This document shows, piece after piece, positions 12,226-22,950 of a stretch of 64,000 bases of DNA. The notes below the pieces were generated by a model, which saw only the letters and a program-made list of their open reading frames with translations, ran no database searches and was not told the origin of the DNA. Positions within the stretch are counted from its first letter, which is position 1. Each line of letters begins with the position of its first letter. Both the position numbers and the translations under genes were made by a program. Source of the DNA: Rhizopus sp. PT2906 (lineage: Eukaryota > Mucoromycota > Mucoromycetes > Mucorales > Rhizopodaceae); NCBI GenBank assembly GCA_025529335.1, contig JAMYHX010000090.1, forward strand, positions 47,916-111,915, in the 5' to 3' direction.

Positions 12226-13440
12226 GTGACCGAAGCGAAGTTATTGAGTTTTCTTGATGAAATCGTACCTAAAGGCAACTTAAAGAAGGGTCGAAAGGAT
12301 GATGGTTCCGTACATGAACTTAAAATGGAAACTATTCAACAATACATCAAGGCGGTGGCTAACCTTCATGCAATTCAGTTTTCCAGAAATATATCGAGGG
12401 AAGCTAACGTCCGTGGTGTTGCTCTGCATGCATGGCTAAAGAACAGACGATACCGTGAACAGCAACGAAAACGTGAGAGCTATTAGGATCGCGCTCGCCA
12501 CACTGCACAGGACGGCTACACCCCTAAAGAGCCTGTCAAGCTATCAATCTTCTATTTCAAAGAAGGAAAGGAGAAGACATTCAGGGACCGAATGCTCTTT
12601 CTGATATAGCATATGATGCTCTTACGTGGCGAGAGCATTAGGAATATGGAATTATGCGATCTTTTCCCTTTAGAATTCAAGGACAGCGGGTTCTCTGAAT
12701 GCCCCGTGCTGGTTCTACGTCTGAATCATGGCAAAACAGTCAGGGAACGCATATAGTATGCTGGCACCATCCGACACGGTGACCATCGCGTATGCGCTTT
12801 CGGTGCGCTAGTTATGTACTTCTTTTACAGGTGAGCTGATTGAATGTCGACAATATCGTTATATTCAACTAACGAATTTCTAGATGGCATATAACGAATG
12901 AAGGTTTCCCTTGTTTTAATACAAACATGGACTGGTTTGACCTGAAAATTGCCAAAGGAGTATACTATAACAAGCCTTTGACCTACGCAACACATTACGT
13001 AGCAACCACCCTTGCTTTCGATGCCTGTCCCGTTAGTATAAGCAAGAAACCTCATGCAGACCGTGGTAGTAGAGCTCAGCATGCTGAAGTAGACGGAGCA
13101 ACAGAAGATCAACCGCGACGCCACGGCCGTTAGAATATGCAGAGCATGGAAAGTTGCTACTTGACGTCGCTGCCTCGCTCATCTATTCGAATTATTAATG
13201 GCTTCTCCGGCAACAAAGACGATTACTGGCTCCCAAGAAGTAATGTTTGCCCACCAGAAAGTCTTCAAAGGAAGGTGTTTCGCAAAGCAAACGAGTGACT
13301 GGAGCGTGTGCGATGCCACAGTTGCGAATATTCAATCTGTGCTAAAGTGTTCCTATTGTCGTGCTTATATAGATCACACATCTCTTAATTCTCTATTTAT
13401 TCATTCTCAGGTAATAGACGACATCAGATATTTGTAGTCG
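12226..13440 (+). pseudogene. Decayed Crypton-type tyrosine recombinase (Ndc10-like domain)
   Basis: Coding traces run through several frames broken by stops. They include LLSFLDEIVPKGNLKKGRK, an NLHAIQFSRNISREANVRG block, a LFPLEFKDSGFSECPVLVLR strand, RWHITNEGFPCF and a C-terminal NMQSMESCYLTSLPR followed by GFSGNKDDYWLPR. These are typical of the Ndc10 domain II / Crypton recombinases common in Mucorales and other fungi. The arrangement matches the tyrosine recombinase catalytic end: an Arg-containing segment near RGSRAQHAE, then QPRRHGR, then the Tyr in CYLTS. Multiple stops (for example at 12484 and 12607) and shifts mean that no functional recombinase is made. The N-terminal start is missing or unrecognised. 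Cryptons leave short or no terminal repeats, so boundaries cannot be set by eye. Confidence 0.72.
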
Positions 13441-13560
13441 TCACCCCTCGTATATATTCGGGTTGTACCCTCTTCTCTCAGACTTATAATAGAATAGTAA
13501 ATGTAGTCAATTAACTCTTCACTGTTTTACAATTATATAAGCACAAATATCACAGAATCG

Positions 13561-13922
13561 ATGGAGCTGCTTGTAGGAAACATAAAAAGAAGAATCGAAG
13601 ATGTTAATAAAGATGACAAGCTATCAGAAGAAGCTGTTAAAAAAACTATAGACTATATTAGTGAATGCTTTGTCCTAATAAGCGAACAAAGCAAACTTCT
13701 GATAAAGCGTACGGAGGCAGCTGAATCAAGCCGATCCAGCATTAACGAAGATAGATACACCAAAGATGATATTCTATTTATTGAATTTAAAAGCAAAGCT
13801 GGGAAAAATAGAAATTGGAAGCATACATACGACAAAGGAAAAGCACAAGGACTATTCATCTTCACACAGCCTAAGGACATCTTACTATCATCTACAAAAA
13901 CGAAAGAAACAATAAGATGTTT

Positions 13923-13975
<53 letters not shown>

Positions 13976-14076
13976 AACATAATTCTTTGCCCTGCAAGTT
14001 AAGCAAATATTATGAGATTCAGCCTCATATAAGGGAACTATTTTGTTGGGATTTGAAAAAAATCGACATAGTGTAA
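13561..14076 (+). CDS. Hypothetical reading frame interrupted by poly(T)
   Basis: A 171-codon frame starts MELLVGNIKRRIEDVNKDDK and has plausible amphipathic helices to about residue 120 (SEQSKLLIKRTEAAESSRSS). It then enters a 44-nt T run (13925-13968) that reads as poly-Phe and ends with an unrelated tail. The first 360 nt may be a remnant coding exon or part of the neighbouring mobile DNA. I recognise no domain and do not think the full frame is a real protein. Confidence 0.25.
13925..13968. repeat. Poly(T) tract, 44 nt
   Basis: A pure T homopolymer, the longest in the window. It could be a poly(A) tail of a minus-strand retrocopy, but no matching coding body or target duplication was found beside it. 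Confidence 0.9.
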
Positions 14077-14134
14077 CTAAGGTAGGTATGATTCTGCCAT
14101 CTGTGCTTCTAATACCTTCACTGTATACCTTTCT

Positions 14135-15237
14135 TCACGTTGACCCTAAACTTCTTGCTCGTACGTCACTTTCTCTTGCGTTATAATGTGTTTCAATGGA
14201 ATAAATAGAAAAGGATCGATCTTCAATATCTAATAATGATTCTTCTTCATTGCTACTACTGTTGTATGATAGTGAGGGCTGTGAGCTGAATTCTATTGAC
14301 TGGCTACTGTCGCTACTACTACTCCCACCAGATTTTTCAGATTTCCGTCTATAATACCACTGATGTTTTCGTTCTTGTGATTTCAATTTACTTATTTGTC
14401 TACTCAATTGACGCTTTTTTTCTTCATATTCCATCAGTTTAGTTTCCATGCTTGGTCTAGTCTCTACATCATAATAATTAATCTCTAGTCTATTTTCTGT
14501 CAATTGCCGAATCCGTAACAGTTCATCTATTTGCTTCTCCAAGCATCTTATCTTTTCTTGCCTTTGCATTGATATACGCTCAGCATTTTCTTGTCGTTTA
14601 TCTAGCAATGATGGCTGTCGCTGCAGTAACTGTGGATTCTCCTTGATTAGCTTTGATCGACTCCTTCCTCGCTTGTATTGATATCCTTCATCCAGTAACT
14701 TTTTCTTGGCCAATTTAAATAATTCTCCCTTTCTCGACAGCAGCAATGGATCCTCCAGGGCTAATTGAGCAGCCGCTTTGTTAATAGCCTTTTCATAACT
14801 TGTTAGTGGTCGATCTTGTCCTTTCCCATAGATCCTTGCTTGAATAGCAATCATGTCTATAGAAGGATCATTCTAGTTCCCCAAGCATATAAGTCATTGG
14901 CAATGAGAGCTAGTCTTTCTCTTTTAGTTTTACCTCTGTAGATACTCTCTCTTGCTTATCCTATTTAGCAAGAAAAGGTAAATAAGTTGCTTGTCATTTT
15001 ATTATCATTACTCACAGATAATAATTTATTTCGAAGTTCACGTAGACTCTTTTTGAACTTTATGGAATGAAACGGAAGCATGCCCAAGGCAGATATAAAT
15101 TCCGAGAGTTCTTGTTCGTTCAATTGAATGACCAACTCCAAGTCTTGCTCACTTGCGCCTGTTTTTATAAAAGCATCATGATATTGATCGAGCTGGTTTG
15201 ACTTTAAGAATTCTTTTATAGTCGGCAAGTTGGTCAT
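14135..15237 (-). CDS. SAM/NCD1-like domain protein with conserved C-terminal block
   Basis: Exon 1 is 15237-15016 or 15237-15012; a microexon of 13-21 nt ends at 14934; exon 3 is 14856-14135. Both choices give about 318-322 residues in frame. The N-terminal 75 residues (LPTIKEFLKSNQLDQYHDAF, then LELVIQLNEQELSEFISALG) form a SAM-type fold closest in style to the NCD1 domain of NAB co-repressors. Exon 3 starts DMIAIQARIYGKGQDRPLT and continues with YEKAINKAAAQLALEDPLLL and LLDEGYQYKRGRSRSK, a compact basic block that looks strongly conserved. A coiled coil and a Ser-rich acidic tail follow. A nuclear adaptor or transcriptional regulator is a reasonable inference. The start at 15237 is preferred because the upstream in-frame extension is hydrophobic and unlike the domain. 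Confidence 0.68.
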
Positions 15238-15623
15238 TACGATAAAACATACATATCGATATAAAAGTACACCTTTTGCCAAAAGTGAGTCGCAAGAAAA
15301 AAAAAGTGTCGCACTTTTAATTACAAGTTCCACTGCTTCAGTACTTTAACAAAAACGTTGTTTGCTTCTACAAAAATGCTTGAGACCTTGAAAATATTCT
15401 TCGATGCATGGGACATTGCGTTGCAAGTGAGAACGTTGCTCAACCCAATGAATGTTTAAGTAAAGGATACTTCGTTACAAGAATGACAGGTCTCTTATAA
15501 ACTGTTATTTCTACGTAAGGACTCCTTCAATTGCTTCCCTTATGATACTTTAAGGAAAATATTTCAATAATGCTTGTTTTATTAACATATGATGGAGAAT
15601 AATGAAAATGACAGTTTTTTTTT
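15238..15623. other. Intergenic, nothing recognised
   Basis: The 386 bp between the start of the SAM/NCD1-like gene and the stop of the NFX1-type gene hold the promoter of the former and the 3' end of the latter. No further gene or repeat is visible. Confidence 0.5.
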
Positions 15624-18600
15624 TTACAAATTGTTTTCTTCCGTTAACAGTTCCCAGTCATCGGATTCAGAGCTTTTGGATTCATTTACATTTACCATTT
15701 CAGGCTTTTCAGTGGAGCTGGTATCACTACTGATTTCCTCTAAGACATTACTACTAGAAGCATCACTATCAGCTGTTCTAGGTGAGGTTGATTTCTGGAT
15801 TTCTTCTTTCCAGGCGTCTTTTACTGCTCTATATGGATTATCGTCACCCACACGCATCCAACCATCATCGTCCATGTTACTGAGAGCAGCAAATGAGTTG
15901 GAGTTTTTGGGGCTGGAACTCTTGCTATTTTCAAGAGATGCTGTATTTGTACTATTACTCTTCAATAGCTGCTTTTCACTCCAAGTAATCTCTCCTTTTT
16001 GATTCACCCAACAGCAATCCACACGACTTGCCTTTTGTTTGGTTACATCTCCACTAGTAAATGCAGCCTTCAATGTCTTTTTCAATTGCCAAACGATAAG
16101 CTCCTTCTCATCCATAGATACAGCATCATTTATGATTGGTACAACTACAGCATCGTTTTCATTGACCCATGTGGAATTGAAGGGAATGGTATCATCACCC
16201 AGTTTCATGAGTGGCACTAACTCAGTATCTAGTTCTAACTTGGTTAAACCAAAGGCCATATCAGAAAGATAGAGTGCATTCACCGGGTTCTTGGGTGCTC
16301 TAATTTCACCATTGATAGCAGCTTCCAGTACAGGTGGAGGGCGGTTCAGGTTAGGATTACGTGCTGCCTTGGACAAAAGCACGGTTGGAATTCTGCAGGC
16401 ACCCAAGGTCTTGCGCAAGATGACACTGCGCTTAGGTTCAGCATCAATAGCCTCTGTAGCAATATTGAAGTGGACTGCATATCGATGAATAAATCGACGA
16501 TATTCACTCTTCATAGGTCTAAGATGGGATGTCTTCTTCAATGGATCCTTTGCAAATTCAATCAATGTTGTTTCCATATGTCTACACCATGAAGCATTTT
16601 CGTTGAAGAATTCTCGGAGACTGTCATCATAATAACCAAGGTCGTCTAATGAAAGGCTTGGTGTGCCAAAATCATCACGTTTGATATCCAAAGCAAGCGC
16701 CAAACGACGGTTACGGTGTACCTTGGCACAGAAATCATTACACTCCAGTAACGTCTTAGACCCACTTGATTTAGAGCTTGCATTACAAGGGATTTCCATC
16801 GTGTTTTGACCACATTTACAACTTGCTTTTACTCTAAACATACATGGTGTGGTTTCGGGACAAGGTGTGCCGTGGTGACACTTTTCTCTGCAAGGGTGCT
16901 TACAGGATCGTTCATTGCCACATATCTGGTTACATGACTCATTATCCACCAAGCAAGGTCCATTGTGGCATGTCTTTAAACAATGATGTTTACCACAGGG
17001 AAGAGGTTTCTCACACGGGCGACCACAGCGAGGCGACTCACGATAACAGGGGACGTTCTTGAGTTCAGTCTTGCCACATAAACAGTGTCGAGTCACTAAC
17101 GCTGGACATGGAGGACAAGGCTCGTTATCAGGATGACAGTTGTGGTTGAGGAATCGAATATGACCACAAGGATTTGGGCGTATACAAGGGTGAGGACAGG
17201 CAGGAAGTGTTGTTCCACAGCGAACAGGAGGTTCAAGGACAGTACGTCCACAGTGACATGAAACTTCATCAAAGGTAGCTTCTAGACAGGGAAGACAATT
17301 TCCTTTATGACATTTTGCTTGACAGGTATGCTTTCCACATGAGAGTAACTTTCCACATGTAAAAGAGCAGTCGTGAACAACGTCTGTGCCTTTTTTGTTT
17401 TTTCCATTCACTTTAGCTGCAGGACAGCATACAACACCACATTGATGTCGACCACAGTTTCTGTTGGTTTTGCATACTTTGTCACACAAAGGTGGGCTGC
17501 CTCCAGCTGCTTCACAAACAGCAGAGCATGTTCTTTCAAAGGTAGTTGCTTGGCATCGACAGGATACTTGAACAAGGATCTGACAGGGAGGACATTCACC
17601 CACATGGCATTTCATTTGACAAGCGTGACCACAAGCAAGTTTCTTGTTACAAGTAGATTCACAGGTTGGAATTGGGTCCGTACAAGCTGTGCGCTTCTCG
17701 CTTGTAAGCTCAGAAATTGGGTTTGAGCCACATGGACATGTTGTTACTGTCTCAGGATCAAATGGGCAAGACTGAACGTCTGCTAAGCATGGATGACATC
17801 CTTTTTGACAGCTATGTTGCTGACACTTGTACATTCTATATCAAAGACAAGAGTTATTTTCCTTTTTTCTTTGCATTTGAATTGTAGACTTACTTTTCAC
17901 ACTTGTGCTCACAATTGTAGTGTCCAACATGATCTCCCAGCTGTACTTGCTTTCCTGATCCGCATCGAGTATCTCTTTGACTCTTTCCACAATAGCAAGA
18001 TTGAGTTTCTTCTACTGTGCAAGGAGGACATATGCCCTTGTGACATTTTTCTTCACATCGATGCTTTCCACAACCCAGTAATTCATCACAAATAATGTCG
18101 CATGAGAATCCTTGTGTTGAGTAGTCTGTATTCACACATCTTTTCTGCTGTGTTGTCTTTCCACAATAACACGTCTTGACTGGGCCCAATGAGTTACAAG
18201 GTGGACAAGGGCCAGGATGGCAGGATCTACATGATATATCAGTATATGTCATTTAACTAAATGTATATTTATCACTTACAAAACACATTCATGAGGGCAT
18301 GATTTATGTTTTTTACACAGCTGATTACAGCTATGCGGGGTATAATACTTTGATGGTTCAGGATTGCGTTGCTTACCACAGAAGCAAAGGTAATCTTTGG
18401 GAATAGCTGTTCGACTGCTCTGACAGCCAGGGCATCTCCATTGCGTGACCATCTTATTAGATGAGGTATCTAAATAACGTTCAGAATCCTATATCTATTA
18501 TTTCTGTGCATCCTTACCTTGCAATGATTTATTTGCCCACATCTTTATGCAACCCAAGTGAAATACTGCCCAGCAGCAATCACAGCTCCAGATCTGATTA

Positions 18601-19151
18601 GCAGGTCTCACTGTATCCATACAAATCATACATTCATAAGTCGAGTTTTTCAATTCGTAAATCAATTTTGTAGCAATATCATGATCACCCGTAGGCAATG
18701 GTTCTGTCACTGTTCTTTGCCTTTGCCTGTTCTTTCTTCGATTTGGCTGGCTACTGTTGCTGGCTTTATCTGTACTTTCGTCATCTATCGTCAGCTTAGA
18801 TTGTGCTCTGTTTTTGAACAAAGCAGGTTTCAGTTCACCGTCCTTGCTGCGATTATCACGTCTGCCCTTGTTGTTTGAAGGATTCTTGGGTTTTTTGTTC
18901 TCTTCATTATCTTGTACATGGCTTTCATTACCCTCCGTAGCTGGTGCCTCTGCTTTTGGCTTCTTCTTGTTGTTCCAACGTCTATTATTATTTCTCTTCT
19001 TCTTTTCCTCTAAAGTTGGTTCTGTGGTACCTTTTTCTTGTTGTTGCTTCTTCTTTTTATAATTTTTTTGACTTGAAGGAGTGCTATTAACGGGGGTATT
19101 CACAGTGGTCGCACCAGCTTCAGCGACGTCGGTATGTTGCTCAATACTCAT
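15624..19151 (-). CDS. NFX1-type zinc finger protein with RING and R3H-like region
   Basis: Four exons, 19151-18518, 18469-18280, 18226-17894 and 17835-15624, give 1122 residues. The N-terminal 170 residues are Lys/Asn/Glu-rich and disordered. A RING-type finger follows at about residues 174-225 (CMICMDTVRPANQIWSCDCC, HLGCIKMW, then WRCPGCQ across the first junction). The middle is a long array of NFX1-type Cys/His fingers such as CHPGPCPPC, CGKHRCEEKCHKGICPPC and CGKHHCLKTCHNGPC. A C-terminal segment with YRRFIHRYAVHFNIATEAID has the pattern of an R3H domain. This architecture is that of human NFX1, Drosophila shuttle craft and yeast FAP1. Family members act in transcription, RNA binding or as E3 ligases, and FAP1 binds FKBP12. 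The start at 19151 is chosen because the upstream frame extension is a low-complexity leader. Confidence 0.93.
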
Positions 19152-19291
19152 AAGGAACGTAGTTGAAGATGGGAAAAAAAAGGGTAATTTTTTATTTAAA
19201 TAGATGTGCATAGCGGCGCAGTCACTTTTTCATTCGTAGAACTGCTGCGGTTGATCAACAGATATGATTGGTGTATTTTTTGCCTGATAGA

Positions 19292-19933
19292 TTATTTGTG
19301 CTGTTCCGAGTAAAGAGCTGTATAATAGCCCGCATAATACCATGCCATGATTAGATTGGATAAATCTTCTATTGTTATTATTATTAATAATCAATAGTCT
19401 TTGCGGGAAACAAAAGTACCTTCTGCTGTAGTAGTTTTTGTTGGGCTGGGCTGGCTGATATCTTTTATTGTTGTATGACGTACTTTCTAATATATATAAA
19501 CGCTCAGTAAAGTTTTTATTATATTTCATCTCTCGCACCTTTTTCTTTGGTATATCTTCTTCTAAAGCTTTCTTCTTTCGCTTTCTATTGTAGAGTAAGC
19601 AAGAGATGTGTACATTCATTATGTATTCATACCCTTTTGTCTCTGTTTCTGCCTTTTCTTTTACATTTGAATATTGACTCTAAGATATATAATGAATATA
19701 CACACACAGATATAAAGTATATATGCACTACTCTGTATAACTCCACCGTCTTATCCCAATGTTCAATAAGCTCAGTATCATCCCAGAACTCATCATGCTG
19801 ATATTCACCCCCCAAATGATATTAATGAAATAGGACTATTGAGTACATTTTAGTATACCTTCATCTGTCCTGCAGCAAACAGGACAGTACCAGTTGGTAT
19901 TTCAGCATCAGATGTTGACTTGTTTAAAGACAT
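19292..19933 (-). CDS. SMN1: Survival motor neuron (SMN) orthologue, very short
   Basis: Six small exons, 19933-19859, 19797-19732, 19677-19633, 19584-19539, 19461-19420 and 19368-19292, join in one frame to 116 residues. The Gemin2-binding motif is exon 2, HDEFWDDTELIEHWDKTVEL, which matches the IWDDTALIKAYDKAV pattern of SMN. The last exon gives the YG box, LIMAWYYAGYYTALYSEQHK, with the Gly/Tyr zipper that oligomerises SMN. The middle is basic and Pro/Thr-rich, and no Tudor domain is visible, as in fission yeast Smn1. SMN assembles Sm rings on spliceosomal snRNAs. The model depends on the acceptor chosen for exon 3 (TTAGAG|TC); other choices break the frame before the YG box. It lies 140 bp upstream of the NFX1-type start and divergently from TIM8. 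Confidence 0.85.
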
Positions 19934-20228
19934 TAAAGAAAAAAGAACGTCGTAATGTGACTTTTTGTCTGAAAAGTAAATACTAAAGTAGATGAGACTG
20001 AATCAAGGTAAAATAGATCTGAACGAAAATGAGCATACACAATTTATGACGCGTTCGTTGATACGTCGCCTTCTTTTTATATTTGACAAGCATGATTGTG
20101 CAGCATAAATATCCATATAGTGGCTTGATCTAAGCCACCTGCCTGATTCCGCTGTCTATCTAGTTTTTTTTCTAGGCTAATTTTATGAAAGCGGGGGTCC
20201 TAGAAACGCTTTCTTTTTGTAAAGAAAA
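19934..20228. promoter_or_regulatory. Shared divergent promoter region of SMN1 and TIM8
   Basis: The two start codons are 295 bp apart and point away from each other, so both promoters must lie here. No clear TATA box stands out. The segment before TIM8 includes a TTTTTTTTCTAGG stretch. Confidence 0.5.
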
Positions 20229-20589
20229 ATGTCTCAACAACTCCAATTCTCAGAAAATGATCAACGTGAACTCGGACAAGTATGCGTTTATAAAATAACC
20301 ACAGGACTCGACTTTTAATATTTCTCTCTAGTTCCTTGAAGCCGAGCAAGCCAAGGCCCGTGTTCAACAAACCGTTCACTCCTTGACCGATAACTGTTGG
20401 GTAAAAATTAAACAAGAAAACATTAGAAAGAGAGTATTGACATTACTATAGGATAAATGTATCAACAAGGTTAACAACAAGTTAGATCGTAGTGAAGAAG
20501 CTTGTTTGGCCAACTGTGTCGACCGTTTCCTTGACACCAGTATATTCATTGTGAAGAGACTTGAAGAATTGAGAAACAGCGCCATGTAA
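20229..20589 (+). CDS. TIM8: Mitochondrial intermembrane space chaperone Tim8
   Basis: Three exons, 20229-20279, 20332-20400 and 20452-20589, give 85 residues. The twin CX3C motifs are CWDKC, formed across the second junction, and CLANC, separated by 14 residues. The block LDRSEEACLANCVDRFLDTS is characteristic of Tim8. Small Tims form hexamers (Tim8-Tim13) that carry hydrophobic precursors such as Tim23 across the intermembrane space; the cysteines are oxidised by Mia40. Length is normal for the family. Both introns are 51-52 nt with GTATGC and GTAAAA donors. Confidence 0.95.
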
Positions 20590-21088
20590 ATAACAACAAG
20601 AAAAAGGGTGTCTCTCCAGTTGTGTAAAATAAAAATGATGTGATAATATGTATGTCAAAGCATCAATAGATAAAATGTCCCCTTTATTTTTCTTTTGTAT
20701 ATACATTTCTACTACTAATGTGCTCTTGCTTTAATATACCACACAAATAATGAGTGCATTAAGGGTAAAAGATCATGACTCATTACCATTTTGCGATATG
20801 CGTTATTAATATTTCGGAATTCTAGAATTGTAATAGGGAAATAGAACTCTATCATTTAAAAGAGCAACGTTTTGGAATCGATTCCTTACTACGTTGAAAT
20901 AAAAAAAAAAAAAAAAATAGAAACACTAACAGTCCTTAGTTGATAGCAACAAACATCGTGTAAGGATGCTATAGAACAAGGACTTCAAATCCTGTATCAC
21001 CGTGACTGAAGCCTGCCCTTATTCCATGTGTTCGAGGTTACTGGATTCACATTTTTATTATTTTCTCTTTCTCTTCCTCTTCTCTGTA
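20590..21088. other. Intergenic, nothing recognised
   Basis: The 499 bp contain the 3' end of TIM8 (AATAAA-like sequence soon after the stop), a poly(A) tract near 20900 and the promoter of the next gene. I see no other feature. Confidence 0.5.
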
Positions 21089-22792
21089 ATGTCACAACAT
21101 CCTTTAGATAACTGTACTTATTCAACACCTCAGGGAAGCGTCGACTCATTACCTCCCTTGACAGACGACGACCTCTCGGGATTTGTCAGAAAGCTATCTA
21201 GTCCTCACCCAAAGGATGATAAGATCATTCGTGCCGCAAGTCCTCACGGTCGTAGATACCTAAAGCCTATTAATGGCATCCAAACCAAAGGATTTGCTCG
21301 CTCGGGTAAGCTGGGTTGAATAGGGCAATGAATTCTTTACTGAGCTTTAAATGTATAGCTTTAAGAAGGTCATCCGTCTTGACTCTAGGCTCTATCGAAC
21401 GATTACAAAACTTTTACGCCAAGAGAGAGCTCAAAGTGAACAAGTAAGTGACTCAACTCAAATAGCCCAGCTGACATACTACTAGAGGTGGCACCTTGGG
21501 CTTCCAAAAGACCTTGACGGAGGAACCGGATGATTTTGACGAGCAGCTACCAACACCCAAAGCACCGCCTCCAAGCTGGATAGATCTGGACGTTGAAACA
21601 GATTTAGATGTACTATTGAATATCTGCTTTGACGATATCCAAAATACCTTGACCACTTGGTCCATGGTGGTGGGTCCTCGACAGTCCTCGTCGTCATCAA
21701 CCTCCTCTCATCCACTATCTTCCGATAGTGCGGATGATTCATCCAGAGCAGCAACCCCTACAGAAGGAAATTTCCAAATCTTGCCACTCATTCAATCTGT
21801 CACCAAGATGCTCGATTCAGTACGCAACTATACTGTTCACAGACACGACCTCTCTGATTCTGCTCTAGCAAAGTTAAGACAAGCTTCCTTGGCTCTGCTC
21901 GAGGCTATGAAGGACTTGGAAAATCAGTATAGAGAAGAAGGAAACGATGAGGAAGGATATCTGTATAAGGCGTCTGAATTTAACCTGCTGGAACGGGAAC
22001 GACAGGCCATTCACAACTATCTACGAGCTGTTGAGACATACGCATTTAATCCACCTCATCATATAGGAAGTCCACCCGCTGTGTTTACTCCTGAAATTCA
22101 AGCCTTGATGGGCAGGACATCCATTTTGAGTCTGTCGGATGATGAATTGAATGAAAATAATACCAAGAAAATAGCAAACAGTATACCCGTGTGGCTCGAG
22201 CGCGGTTCCTTTCCTAACGATTCCCTAGGTAAAGTCATTTTACTGTAGTACAAGCACATGTAACTAAATTATGATAAAGGTAGATACCACGCTTTACTTG
22301 TTGATAGTCAAGCAACAAATGATTCCAATGAAGAAATAAGTATACCAGATCCAAAAGAAGACGAAGATGCTTTTCTGGAATGTTTAGCGTAAGTTGTAAT
22401 GATACACCCTATATGTCTATTTATACATGGGTATGTAGGGATGGAAGAGCTCTTTGTATCGCATATAATAATATAGTCAAACGATCCAAGCGCCCCTTTG
22501 GATTCATCAATAAGATCCACAGCGACACTCGTCGTACTTATAGAGCAGTTGAAAACCTTCGATTCTTTACTGCGTAAGTATATTTCATTCTCCAAAATGA
22601 TTAGTATTAAAGTCATTCTATAGTGCCTGCAAGTTCCGATTTGAGCTCACCTTTGACGAATTTGATCCTTCTGAAATAGCTCGAAAGACAGATAAAGGAT
22701 TAGTCATGATTAAAAACATAGTAGCCGCGTTCTGTGATTGCGTCATTTGTGAATTACGAGAGCAAGTAGACATGATCCAAAAGCAAAAATAA
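21089..22792 (+). CDS. Conserved fungal protein with calponin-homology-like C-terminus
   Basis: Six exons, 21089-21305, 21359-21443, 21486-22228, 22280-22388, 22439-22573 and 22624-22792, give 485 residues. Blocks in order: a short N-terminal YLKPINGIQTKGFARS, then SIERLQNFYAKRELKVN, a PTPKAPPPSWIDLDVETDLD segment leading into CFDDIQNTLTTW, a helical region (LPLIQSVTKMLDSVRNYTVH; FNPPHHIGSPPAVFTPEIQ), and a C-terminal about 130 residues. The latter read YHALLVDSQ, ECLADGRALCIAYNNIVKR, FGFINKIHSDTRRTYRAVEN, LRFFTAACKFRFELTFDEFD. Its LC-x-NxI and ENLRFF spacing resembles a CH domain, suggesting actin or signalling roles. I know similar uncharacterised proteins from Basidiomycota by style, but no name. 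Start 21089 is preferred over 21002 because the upstream residues are a hydrophobic leader unlike the rest. Confidence 0.8.
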
Positions 22793-22950
22793 ATACACAG
22801 CTCATGTTATACGAACCATCACGTTTTTCTCGTAATAAATGACAACGTGCGAAAGGGGAGTACATTGCACGTTTTTTAACCTGTCAAAAGAGAAAAGAAA
22901 GAAGGAGAGTTTTATTACTGTTACAATGATAAAGTACAAATAATTCAGTT

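Noticed and set aside
12937..13125. Intact frame MDWFDLKIAKGV... as a separate small gene
   Set aside because: It is one uninterrupted part of the broken Crypton recombinase and aligns with its neighbours in that family.
14855..14933. Coding-looking stretch RLALIANDLYAWGTR and an apparent frameshift before the C-terminal part of the SAM/NCD1-like gene
   Set aside because: A GTAAAA donor and CTATAG acceptor remove it as a phase-1 intron and restore one frame, so no frameshift is needed.
15589..16272. Plus-strand frames opposite the NFX1-type gene
   Set aside because: Shadows of the real minus-strand exon; composition is the reverse of the coding frame and has no domain.
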